Positions 1 through 9,685 of a stretch of DNA of 64,000 nucleotides are shown one piece after another. Under the pieces are notes generated by a model that searched no databases, was not told where the DNA came from, and saw only the letters and a list, made by a program, of their open reading frames with translations. Location: positions 1 through 64,000 of the forward strand of contig SEDO01000011.1 of the NCBI GenBank assembly GCA_004211595.1, in the 5' to 3' direction. A program made the position numbers and the translations under genes. The first letter of the stretch is position 1. The number at the start of each line of letters is the position of its first letter. Source of the stretch: Pedobacter sp. (GTDB lineage Bacteria > Bacteroidota > Bacteroidia > Sphingobacteriales > Sphingobacteriaceae).

Positions 1-1960
1 AGGGTTCCTATGGAATAATCGTAGCTTCCTACATTTTCACCTGCAGCTCTTGCTAAAGCACCTGTAAAGGCGTCTGTACCTAATAATGCCGGACTTGGTG
101 TATAAGTATAAACAGGATTTGATTCTCCAAATACTTTTTTCTGATTTGCGGTAGCTGTGATAGTAATAGCTTTTTTAGTAATTGCAAAACTAGAACCTGT
201 AGCTAAAGTAAGCTCGTAATTATCTCCCGCAGTAAGGGTGCCTAAATTGTAGTTATAGTTGCCTACATTTTCCCCGGCTTCTCTTGCTAAAGCTCCAGTG
301 AAGGCATCTGTACCTAATAAGGCTGGGCTTGGTGTATAAGCATATACTGGATTAGCCTCACCAAATACTTTTTTCTGATTAGCAGTAGCAGTGATGGTAA
401 TGGCTTTTTTAGTAATCGCAAAGCTTGAACCTGTAGCTAAAGTAAGTTCGTAATTATCCCCCGCAGCAAGGGTGCCTATTGAGTAAGCGTAGGTTCCTAC
501 ATTCTCCCCTGCTTCTCTCGCTAAGGCGCCGGTAAAGGTATCTGTACCTAATAAAGCTGGGCTTGGCGTATAAGCATATACTGGATTGGATTCTCCAAAT
601 ACTTTTTTCTGATTAGCGGTAGCTGTAATGGTAATGGCTTTCTTGGTAATCGCAAAGCTTGAACCCGTAGCTAAAGTAAGCTCGTAATTATCCCCCGCAG
701 TAAGAGTTCCTATTGAATAATCATAGGTACCTACATTCTCTCCTGTAGCTCTGGATAAGGCGCCTGTAAAGGCATCCGTACCTAATAATGCTGGGCTAAA
801 AGTATAAGTATATACAGGATTTGATTCTCCAAATACTTTTTTCTGATTTGCGGTGGCTATAATGGTAATAGCTTTTTTAGTAATCGCAAAGCTAGAACCC
901 GTAGCTAAAGTAAGATCATAATTATCACCCGCAGATAAAGTACCTAAATTGTAATCATAGCTACCTACATTTTCCCCGGCTTCTCTTGCTAAAGCTCCAG
1001 TGAAGGCATCTGTACCTAATAAGGCTGGGCTTGGGGAATAAGTATAAACGGGATTAGCTTCGCCAAATACCTTTTTCTGATTGGATGTTGGCGTTATGGT
1101 GATTGCTTTTTTAGTAATCGCAAAGTTAGAACCCGTAGCTAAAGTAAGTTCGTAATTGCCGCCTGCTGTAAGGGTTCCTAATGAATAATCATAGCTCCCT
1201 ACATTCTCCCCTGCACAGGATTAGCTTCGCCAAATACCTTTTTCTGATTGGATGTTGGCGTTATGGTGATTGCTTTTTTAGTAATCGCAAAGCTAGAACC
1301 CGTAGCTAAAGTAAGCTCGTAATTATTGCCCGCGGATAATGTACCTAAATTGTAATCATAGGTTCCCACATTTTCTCCTGTAGCTCTCGCTAAGGCGCCG
1401 GTAAAGGTATCTGTACCTAATAAAGCTGGGCTTGGCGTATAGGCATATACTGGATTTGATTCTCCAAATACTTTTTTCTGATTAGCGGTAGCTGTAATGG
1501 TAATGGCTTTCTTGGTAATCGCAAAGCTAGAACCCGTAGCTAAACTAAGCTCGTAATTGCCGCCTGCTGTAAGGGTTCCTATGGAATAATCGTAGCTTCC
1601 TACATTTTCACCTGCAGCTCTTGCTAAAGCACCTGTAAAGGCGTCTGTACCAATATACTGGATTGGATTCACCATATACTTTTTTCTGATTTGCGGTAGC
1701 TGTGATAGTAATAGCTTTTTTAGTAATTGCAAAAATAGAACCTGTAGCTAAAGTAAGCTCGTAATTATCACCCGCAGATAAAGTACCTAAATTGTAGTCA
1801 TAGATTCCCACATTTTCTCCTGTAATTCTAGCTAAAGCGCCTGTAAAGGCATCTGTACCTAATAAAGCTGGGCTTGGCGTATAGGCATATACTGGATTGG
1901 ATTCGCCAAATACTTTTTTCTGATTGGCTGTTGGAGTAATGGTAATAGGTTTTTTGCCAA
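1..1960 (-). repeat. Tandem 234-bp (78-aa) coding repeats, MBG-domain type
   Basis: The motif cctacatttt/cctacattct recurs at 28, 262, 496, 730, 964, 1198 (234-bp steps), then 1365, 1599 and 1807. Encoded unit resembles AITKKAITITATANQKKVFGESNPVYAYTPSPALLGTDAFTGALARAAGENVGSYDYSIGTLTAGGNYELSLATGSSF. Confidence 0.92.
1199..1732 (-). pseudogene. Frameshifted middle part of the MBG repeat protein
   Basis: Same MBG repeat protein in another frame, ending NPVQGRM* where the repeat is interrupted. Confidence 0.75.
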
Positions 1961-3671
1961 TTGTAATGGTAATTTCCTTACTTGCTGAACTATATGTATC
2001 ATTTCCGCTTTGGGCAATTGTTAATGTGACGCTTCCTGCTTTTTTAAAACGTATCTTCCATTTATTTTCATCTTCAGCATCTTGGTATGGTTCAGCAATT
2101 GTATTATTAGAAGAAGTATAACTAAGTGGAAGTTCTGAAGTGGCACTTGCTCCGATTAATAATGCTGCATCTCCAAAAGTTGCACTAATATTAGAAGCTG
2201 TAATGGATTGACTTATTTTATTTAAATCTATTATTTGTTGATCACTATAAGTAGTGCCTACAGCGCTAATAGCATATGCCCTAACATAATAAGTTGTGGC
2301 AGCATTTAAGCCAGTAATTGTATGTGAAAAAACACCTAAACCTGATCCTTTAGCGTATTTAGTACCTGAAGAGGTAGTAGGGTTTTGAGAAGTTCCAATA
2401 ACAAATCCTCTCTCCGTAACAGCAGCGTCACCTAAATCTGTTACTTCAGCATTAACTGTAACACTGGTGGAACTCAACACTTCATTAGATTTAATTACAA
2501 CCGTTGGAAGATTACCTGGAGCAAATTTCGCTAATATATTTAAATCAGACTCAATGGTAAATGTTAACGGGTTTTGCAAACTTTCTATATCCCCGCTCCA
2601 ACCTAAAAATTTTGAGCCTGCACTTGGAGTAGCTGTAAGGCTATAATTAACACCTTGTAAAGTATTCACACTAAATATATTTCCAGTGGTATTAATACCA
2701 GCTGGAAAACTTGTTACGCCCCCATTTGAATTACCCGCCTTATTAACAGCAACGCTTAAGGTTTGGGACAATTGGCCTCCAGTAATCGGAATTTTAAAAT
2801 CGTAGGTATTACCATATGAATAAGTGCCACATACATTCGGTGATCCTGCATACTGCATAATCATCCTCGCATATAGTGTCCCATTTAATGCATCAGCAGG
2901 TATATTAATATTTCCAGAATAGGTATGTGTTCCATTAAAAGTATTTACTTGATTGAAAACTAATTCATTTTCAGTATTTCCTGGCACCCCATTTTTGTCA
3001 AAATCTAACCAAAACTTCACATATTCTTGATAAACACTATTTGTTTTTACTGTTACGGATACTGGAAAACTAGTGCCCGCTGTAATTGCTGGAATAGCTA
3101 TATTTGTAAAATCTCTATACCCTCTATTATCAAGAAAATCAGTACTACCTTGAATAGTAACGCCATTAATTACAACTTCAGAAACATATTCATAACCGAA
3201 TGCTGTGGGGTTTGAACTACAAAGTGGACTGGCTAAAATATTTAAAGAAGTTATCCCAGAATAATCACTTGTGGTGCCATCAGAAACTTCACATCGGAAC
3301 ATATAACCTTGCATACTGGCATTGACACTATTTAAAACTAATGTGCTATTCGAAACGCCTGAGTACTCACTTCCATTTGATAAATTAGTATAAGAAGTAC
3401 CATTATTTGTACTTACTTGCCATTTATATGTTAAATTACTACCCGTGGTAATTACTGATATCGAAGCGCTATTACCACCAGCCACAGATAAATTATTATT
3501 TACCTTATCGACAGTAAATTCAAATGGGATAAAATTAAATTTTAATGGAGGTGTTTTTTTTATTAATTGTGAGCTTGAAAATTCCTGAATGCTAGAAAGC
3601 TGATAATTAAAAAAAGCATGAGAATTTAAGGACAATAACATAGTTATTACCCAAATAATGGATCGATTCAT
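1608..3671 (-). CDS. Secreted multidomain surface protein, N-terminal part (Ig-like, GEVED-like, InlB/Listeria-type repeat, FN3-like, MBG repeats); frame broken at its end
   Basis: 687-aa ORF with N-terminal signal-like segment; runs into the MBG array and ends out of frame (..NPVYWYRRLYRCFSKSCR*). Confidence 0.8.
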   Translation of the reverse strand: MNRSIIWVITMLLSLNSHAFFNYQLSSIQEFSSSQLIKKTPPLKFNFIPFEFTVDKVNNNLSVAGGNSASISVITTGSNLTYKWQVSTNNGTSYTNLSNGSEYSGVSNSTLVLNSVNASMQGYMFRCEVSDGTTSDYSGITSLNILASPLCSSNPTAFGYEYVSEVVINGVTIQGSTDFLDNRGYRDFTNIAIPAITAGTSFPVSVTVKTNSVYQEYVKFWLDFDKNGVPGNTENELVFNQVNTFNGTHTYSGNINIPADALNGTLYARMIMQYAGSPNVCGTYSYGNTYDFKIPITGGQLSQTLSVAVNKAGNSNGGVTSFPAGINTTGNIFSVNTLQGVNYSLTATPSAGSKFLGWSGDIESLQNPLTFTIESDLNILAKFAPGNLPTVVIKSNEVLSSTSVTVNAEVTDLGDAAVTERGFVIGTSQNPTTSSGTKYAKGSGLGVFSHTITGLNAATTYYVRAYAISAVGTTYSDQQIIDLNKISQSITASNISATFGDAALLIGASATSELPLSYTSSNNTIAEPYQDAEDENKWKIRFKKAGSVTLTIAQSGNDTYSSASKEITITIGKKPITITPTANQKKVFGESNPVYAYTPSPALLGTDAFTGALARITGENVGIYDYNLGTLSAGDNYELTLATGSIFAITKKAITITATANQKKVYGESNPVYWYRRLYRCFSKSCR

Positions 3672-3819
3672 AATGTGAGGTTAATTTTAGTTATTTAATT
3701 ATAGACTAGTGATAATCAAAATCATAAATCTAGTTTTTTAATCAATGGGCTAAATTTAAGGAAAAATATTAAAAAACCTAAAAATGAGAGGTATAGAAAA
3801 GGTTTTTTATTATTTTATA

Positions 3820-4908
3820 TTACTCGGAAGATTGTTTAGGATGTATGGTAAAAACAGGTTTTCCTATATCATACCAAACTACTTTATCTAATTTTCCAGC
3901 AGCATCTAAATAAAATACATCACCCGTTAATTTGGTAAAAGATGGATAAATAAAACTTGACAATTGATAACTATTTTTTGAATAGATTTGTAAAAAGTTC
4001 ATTCCCTTATATTTATCATTATTTTCATCAAAATATATTAATAATCTTAAATCGCTTTTTTGAGAAATTTCATTTAACTCTTCGTCTGATTTACTATTAG
4101 CGGGACCTGAACTTATAACCATAATGGGCGATTTCGAACCAAGCATTTTTAATTCATAAGTTATAGCACCTTGATAATTTACCTTTGTTACGTTATTCCA
4201 ATCTGGACTCAATCTGGTAAACATTGAATTTTTTCCCTTTATGGCTAATTGATATGCAGTTTTAATTTTTTTGATTTCTTCTGGCTCAGCCTTCACAGAT
4301 GATGGATAGACAATTTTTATGGTATCTTTATAAAGTGCTGCCTTTAACGCACTGTCCGTTAATTTAACATTAGAGGTTATTTTACCTTCGTTAAATGTAA
4401 CTCTATTAGAAAATAAAGCTGTATAAGTATAATAACTTACTGTTCCTGTAAAATCTTTAAAGTTTAAATAATGAACCTTTGACAAATCTTGATTATCATC
4501 GGCTTTTAACTCAGCATATGTTACAGTCCTAGTATTTTTAGTTCCTGGAACTAGCATAACAATTGCCCTTAAACTTGATTTAGCTCTAGCATTTTGAATT
4601 TGTTCAGGTGTGGGAGGCACACCTTCCTTTCCGGGAACACTAGTAAAGCCATTTACCATAAAAATCTCATAGTACACTTGATCTTTATTCACTATCTTAT
4701 ATACATTTGACCAATCTGGTTGGGATCGTGTATAGTTATTATTTCGCAAATTCGCGAAAAACTCATATGCTCTTTTTGCATGAGCAAGATCTTGGCCTTC
4801 AACTTTAATAACCTCCGATTGAGCATGTGCAATATTCAATTTTAACAGGGAAACAATTATCAGTAGGAATATTTTTTTCATATTAAAGATAATAAGATTT
4901 AACCCCAA
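3820..4908 (-). CDS. Hypothetical secreted protein
   Basis: 362-aa ORF; signal-peptide-like MKKIFLLIIVSLLKLNIAHAQ; internally repeated TRxxPDWxNV segments. Confidence 0.7.
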   Translation of the reverse strand: MGLNLIIFNMKKIFLLIIVSLLKLNIAHAQSEVIKVEGQDLAHAKRAYEFFANLRNNNYTRSQPDWSNVYKIVNKDQVYYEIFMVNGFTSVPGKEGVPPTPEQIQNARAKSSLRAIVMLVPGTKNTRTVTYAELKADDNQDLSKVHYLNFKDFTGTVSYYTYTALFSNRVTFNEGKITSNVKLTDSALKAALYKDTIKIVYPSSVKAEPEEIKKIKTAYQLAIKGKNSMFTRLSPDWNNVTKVNYQGAITYELKMLGSKSPIMVISSGPANSKSDEELNEISQKSDLRLLIYFDENNDKYKGMNFLQIYSKNSYQLSSFIYPSFTKLTGDVFYLDAAGKLDKVVWYDIGKPVFTIHPKQSSE

Positions 4909-4950
4909 GATAAATATTTATATTAAAATTAAAACATGGTGCATAAAAAA

Positions 4951-4980
4951 AGCCTCTTGCAAAATTGCAAGAGGCTTTTT
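4951..4980 (-). terminator. Intrinsic terminator downstream of tRNA-Arg
   Basis: AGCCTCTTGC aaaatt GCAAGAGGCT perfect hairpin flanked by A/T runs. Confidence 0.85.
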
Positions 4981-4984
4981 TTGG

Positions 4985-5058
4985 TACCCCCAATAGGATT
5001 CGAACCTATGACCTACGGTTTAGAAAACCGGTGCTCTATCCAGCTGAGCTATGGAGGC
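4985..5058 (-). tRNA. tRNA-Arg (anticodon TCT)
   Basis: Reverse complement GCCTCCATAGCTCAGCTGGATAGAGCACCGGTTTTCTAAACCGTAGGTCATAGGTTCGAATCCTATTGGGGGTA, followed by CCA; loop TTTCTAA. Confidence 0.93.
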
Positions 5059-5187
5059 ATACTCAAATAATGGACGAACCATTTATTTTAGTGCTGCAAA
5101 GATATAATTTATTTGATATTTCACATAAAATTTCGAAAAAAACAATGAAATTTTAAGCAAGTGTTTAACTAATTAAAACCTAACGAT

Positions 5188-5649
5188 TTAATTATTGAAA
5201 TGGTATAAAAACAATAAATCCCCTATAAATGCGGGTTTATTTTGACCTTCAATTTCTAAGCTTGCTTCGATAGTAATTTTAGAAATACCTCGAAGATTAA
5301 TAATGTTTTTTAATTTAGTATGTAATCGAACTCGACTATTTACTGTTACCGCAACTCCAAACTTGAAACTTTCTATACCATAATTTATTTCCATTTTTAG
5401 ATTTCTAATTTCGGCTATTTGTTTCCATAAGTAAGGCACTAGCGATAAGGTCAAATACCCATGGGCAATAGTTTTTTGAAACGGACTCTCCAAAAGTGCG
5501 CGTTCTTCATCAATATGTATCCATTGGTGATCTAAGGTTGCGTCTGCAAATTTGTTTACTTGTGCTTGGTCTATTAAATGCCAATCAGAAATGCCTAATT
5601 CTTGTCCTAGAAAAGCTTCAAATTCGGCATGATTACTAATAATTATCAT
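5188..5649 (-). CDS. MaoC-family (R)-hydratase-like protein
   Basis: DQAQVNKFADATLDHQWIHIDEERA...TIAHGYLTLSL motif. Confidence 0.85.
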   Translation of the reverse strand: MIIISNHAEFEAFLGQELGISDWHLIDQAQVNKFADATLDHQWIHIDEERALLESPFQKTIAHGYLTLSLVPYLWKQIAEIRNLKMEINYGIESFKFGVAVTVNSRVRLHTKLKNIINLRGISKITIEASLEIEGQNKPAFIGDLLFLYHFNN

Positions 5650-5661
5650 GAATTAAAAAAA

Positions 5662-6126
5662 TTATATTATACTATTCAAGTCTGCCGGAGAATAGGCTAT
5701 GGATTTAAGGGTTTTATGATCACTACTTCTATAAACTAAAAATTTACCTTCTATTTCTTTAAAATAAGCTTCAGTACCATCTTTTTGTTTATAATATGCG
5801 ATGGTTTCTTCTGCTTCTTGTTGAGATTTACAAGCCTTACTCATATTTGAACGATGCACCTCATCAAAAAGGGTTTTAAATTTTTCTGCAAGGCCAAATT
5901 CTAATACAGCTCCTGAAAGCACATATTGTAAATCACACAAGGCATCGGCTACTTCAATTAAATCATTATTTGCAATGGCCTCTTGCAATTCTTTCAGTTC
6001 TTCTGCTAATAATTCTACTCTCAGTTGTGCCCTTTCTTTACTAGGTATACCAGGCTGTGCTACAATTGGATGTTTGAAAGTTGCGTGAAATTCAGCTACT
6101 TGTGTTAATGCTTTTAAATCCTCCAT
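5662..6126 (-). CDS. MazG/HisE-like nucleotide pyrophosphohydrolase
   Basis: ERAQLRVELLAEELKELQEAIANNDLIEVADALCDLQYVLSGAVLEFG: ExxE...ExxD helical motif. Confidence 0.8.
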   Translation of the reverse strand: MEDLKALTQVAEFHATFKHPIVAQPGIPSKERAQLRVELLAEELKELQEAIANNDLIEVADALCDLQYVLSGAVLEFGLAEKFKTLFDEVHRSNMSKACKSQQEAEETIAYYKQKDGTEAYFKEIEGKFLVYRSSDHKTLKSIAYSPADLNSII

Positions 6127-6360
6127 GAAATTTGCTTGTTTGAGTTAATAATCTATTGTTATGACACTTCAATTATTCTCTAAATATGTAAATAATCTCT
6201 TAATATTTGAAAGAAATGAGGCTAAAAATCCCTTTTTATTTCAATTATAAATGTTCCTGAGCGCTCATTAACAAACAATCTCAAAATTAAGATGTTATTT
6301 AGATATTACTAATAAAATGATTTTTGTAATATACAACTTACCTTAAAAAACTTACCTATC

Positions 6361-6600
6361 ATGATACATCAATTAAACCCTACCATCTATGTGGATACTC
6401 CTCTAGGCAGAGGTCACACATTATTCATAATTGATTATGGAATGCATCAAAATTCCTGTTGGGTGGTAGCCCTTGAAAAAGATGGAATTGTAAAGCACTT
6501 TGAAAGTAATGATGTTATTGTGGCCACCAATTATACCTTCCACATCAATCAGGATGGAAACTCATTTGGATCTTCGACATTTAAGAAAAAGGGTGCTTAA
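6361..6600 (+). CDS. Hypothetical protein
   Basis: 79-aa ORF, clear start, no family recognised. Confidence 0.6.
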   Translation: MIHQLNPTIYVDTPLGRGHTLFIIDYGMHQNSCWVVALEKDGIVKHFESNDVIVATNYTFHINQDGNSFGSSTFKKKGA

Positions 6601-6647
6601 TTCTTTTTATTAGCTTATCTTTGCAGCCAATTTAAATGCTATAACTT

Positions 6648-8282
6648 GTGATTAATGTAAACAATGTTACCGTAGCTTTTGGCGGTACGACCCTTTTTAG
6701 CGATATCAGTTTTTCGATTAATGAAAATGACAAAATAGCCCTGATGGGTAAAAATGGCGCTGGTAAATCTACCTTATTAAAAATTATTGCGGGTGTTGGA
6801 ATTCCCACCTCTGGAAATGTATCCGGACCAAAAGATGCAGTCATTGCCTATTTACCACAGTATTTACTAACAGAAGATAAAGTTACCGTATTTGAAGAAA
6901 CTGCAAAGGCGTTTCAAGAAGTTCATCAAATGCGCGATGAATTGGAATCACTTAATGAACAACTGACAACGCGTACTGATTACGATTCGGATGATTATAT
7001 GAAATTGATAGAAAAAGTTTCTGAACTAAGTGAGAAATTTTATTCTAAAGAAGAAATTAATTATGATGCTGAGGTTGAAAAAGTATTAAAAGGCTTAGGG
7101 TTTTTAAGAACCGATTTCAATCGCCTTACTTCTGAGTTTTCAGGGGGATGGAGAATGCGTATCGAATTAGCTAAAATATTACTAAAAAAACCAGATTTAA
7201 TTTTATTGGATGAGCCTACAAATCATATGGATATTGAAAGTATCCAATGGTTGGAGGATTTTTTAATTAATCAGGCTAAAGCCGTTATAGTCATCTCCCA
7301 TGACAGGGCCTTTGTAGATAATATAACCAATAGAACGATTGAGGTAACTATGGGTAGAATTTATGATTATAAAGCAAAATATAGTCATTACCTAGAACTT
7401 CGAAAAGAACGTCGCATTCATCAATTGAAAGCCTATGAGGAACAGCAAAGATTTATTGCCGATAATCAGGAATTTATAGATCGTTTTAAAGGAACTTATT
7501 CCAAAACTTTACAGGTTCAATCCCGCGTAAAGATGCTTGAAAAACTGGAGATAATAGAGGTTGATGAAGTCGATAATTCGGCACTTCGATTAAAATTTCC
7601 ACCTGCACCTAGATCTGGTAATTACCCCGTCATTGCTGAAGATGTAAGTAAAAGTTATGGCGACCATTTAGTTTTCAATAAAGCCAACATGGTTATAGAA
7701 AGAGGCGATAAAGTAGCTTTTGTCGGCAAAAATGGGGAAGGTAAATCAACCATGATCAAAGCCATTATGGGTGAGATTCCAGTGGAGGGAGAATTAAAGA
7801 TTGGGCATAATGCTAAAGTTGGGTATTTTGCTCAAAATCAGGCCGCTCTTTTAGATGGAGAATTGACTGTATTTGAAACCATTGATCAAATTGCTATTGG
7901 AGATGTACGTGTAAAGTTAAAAGATCTCTTAGGAGCCTTTATGTTTTCTGGGGATGATATTCAAAAAAAGGTGAAAGTGCTATCCGGTGGTGAAAGAACA
8001 AGACTAGCTATGATAAAATTATTATTAGAGCCAGTAAATGTATTGATCCTCGATGAACCGACCAATCACCTCGACATGAAAACTAAAGATATTATAAAGG
8101 ATGCCCTTCAAGATTTTGATGGCACCTTAATATTAGTTTCTCACGATAGAGATTTCTTAGATGGATTAGTTACTAAAGTTTTTGAATTTGGCAATAAACG
8201 AGTAAGAGAACATTTTGAAGATATCAAGGGTTTCTTAGCCTATAAAAAAATGGAGAGTTTAAAAGAGGTGGAGAGTAATTAG
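6648..8282 (+). CDS. ABC-F family ATP-binding protein
   Basis: Two Walker A (GKNGAGKST, GKNGEGKST), two signature motifs (SGGWRMR, SGGERTR), two LLDEPTNH/ILDEPTNH; GTG start. Confidence 0.95.
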   Translation: MINVNNVTVAFGGTTLFSDISFSINENDKIALMGKNGAGKSTLLKIIAGVGIPTSGNVSGPKDAVIAYLPQYLLTEDKVTVFEETAKAFQEVHQMRDELESLNEQLTTRTDYDSDDYMKLIEKVSELSEKFYSKEEINYDAEVEKVLKGLGFLRTDFNRLTSEFSGGWRMRIELAKILLKKPDLILLDEPTNHMDIESIQWLEDFLINQAKAVIVISHDRAFVDNITNRTIEVTMGRIYDYKAKYSHYLELRKERRIHQLKAYEEQQRFIADNQEFIDRFKGTYSKTLQVQSRVKMLEKLEIIEVDEVDNSALRLKFPPAPRSGNYPVIAEDVSKSYGDHLVFNKANMVIERGDKVAFVGKNGEGKSTMIKAIMGEIPVEGELKIGHNAKVGYFAQNQAALLDGELTVFETIDQIAIGDVRVKLKDLLGAFMFSGDDIQKKVKVLSGGERTRLAMIKLLLEPVNVLILDEPTNHLDMKTKDIIKDALQDFDGTLILVSHDRDFLDGLVTKVFEFGNKRVREHFEDIKGFLAYKKMESLKEVESN

Positions 8283-9685
8283 TTCTCCCATCCACCTCCT
8301 AATGCTCTATATAATGATACCAAAGCAATTTGCTTTTGTAAGCGATCCGAAACAGCGGTAAGTTCGGCATTTAATAAACTTTGTTGTGATGTCAATACAT
8401 CCGTATAATTGGTAGCCGATGAATATTCTAATAATTGCTCTGTAAAATCTACTGCCTTTTTTAAGGCAATTATTTGTTTTGCTCTCAACTCCTCTTTTTC
8501 TCTTGCGGTTTGATATGCATACAGGGCATTGGACACTTCATTACCAGCAGTTAAAATAACCTTTTGAAAATCATAAAAAGCGATTTGTTGATTAGCCTTT
8601 GCCGTTTCTAGTCGGGCTTTATTTTGGCCTCTATTTATAATTGGTTGTGCTACCCCCCCTACTAAGGAATAAAACAAAGATTGTTTAAATAGATTTTCAA
8701 GTTTTAAACTAGATACACCTGCATTAGCACCTAAAGTTAAGGAAGGATAGAAATAGGTTTTAGCGACATTGGTTTCCTCAAAAGCCACCCTAAAAGCATA
8801 CTCGGATTGAGCTACATCTGGTCTATCTTTTAACCATTCGCTCGGAATACCTTGGCTAAGTTGAAGTTGGATAGCTAATTCCTTTTGGACACCTCGTTGA
8901 ATTGGCATTCCCGGCTTACCCAATAATAAACTCAAGGAATTCTCCGTCTCTTGAATAGTTCTTTTTAAATCTGGAATGCCTAATGCTACAGCCAAGGTAT
9001 TTGCTTCTGACTGCACAACTGCAGCGCCATTAACTACAGCTGCCTCTTTTAACGCTTTAATGGTTTGTTCATTTTTTTGCCTTAAATTTAAGGTAGCTTC
9101 AGTTATTTTCAGTTGCTCATCCAAAGCTAATAATTGAAAATAATGTTGGGAGATTTGTCCTACCAATTGAGTTTGAATAGCGCGTTTAGCTGCTTCCGTT
9201 TGTAAATAGGATGCTAATACGCTTCGTTTGGCAGCACCTAATTTACCCCATATATCTATTTCCCAGGAGGAACTTGCTTGTAGCCTATATAATTGCGTTT
9301 CCGTATTAATATTTACGCCAGCCGGAAAATTTAATGCAGCTTTTGATTGTTTATTATCAGCTGCAGAAATATCTACATTTAGCGTTGGAAAAAGAGCTAA
9401 CCTACTTTGTGTTAAATTAGCTTGGGCAATTCTCAATCTCTCTAGGGCAATTTTCATGTCCAAATTGTTAGAGATGCCCATTTCTATTAATGCTACCAAC
9501 TTGGAGTCAGGAAACCAAAATTTAGGTGATAAATGATTTCGATTTAATGTATCAGTATATGAATGCTGTCTTATTAATTGTTTTTCGTTGATAACAGGTG
9601 CCTCAAATTTATTAGTCACACATCCACTCATTAATATTGAATATCCAACAATTAATCCAACAGGATAAATTTTATATAATTTCAT
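8279..9685 (-). CDS. Efflux outer membrane factor (NodT/OprM/TolC type lipoprotein)
   Basis: Lipobox-like SGCVTNK; TolC-family helices; part of an RND operon. Confidence 0.93.
   Translation of the reverse strand: MKLYKIYPVGLIVGYSILMSGCVTNKFEAPVINEKQLIRQHSYTDTLNRNHLSPKFWFPDSKLVALIEMGISNNLDMKIALERLRIAQANLTQSRLALFPTLNVDISAADNKQSKAALNFPAGVNINTETQLYRLQASSSWEIDIWGKLGAAKRSVLASYLQTEAAKRAIQTQLVGQISQHYFQLLALDEQLKITEATLNLRQKNEQTIKALKEAAVVNGAAVVQSEANTLAVALGIPDLKRTIQETENSLSLLLGKPGMPIQRGVQKELAIQLQLSQGIPSEWLKDRPDVAQSEYAFRVAFEETNVAKTYFYPSLTLGANAGVSSLKLENLFKQSLFYSLVGGVAQPIINRGQNKARLETAKANQQIAFYDFQKVILTAGNEVSNALYAYQTAREKEELRAKQIIALKKAVDFTEQLLEYSSATNYTDVLTSQQSLLNAELTAVSDRLQKQIALVSLYRALGGGWEN

Noticed and set aside
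1-1960. Regular repeats resembling a CRISPR array
   Set aside because: 234-bp units are open reading frames encoding near-identical 78-aa MBG-type domains with no short repeat/spacer pattern.
4985-5058. tRNA-Arg as a second integration site
   Set aside because: No integrase next to it and no duplicate of its 3' end noticed in the window.
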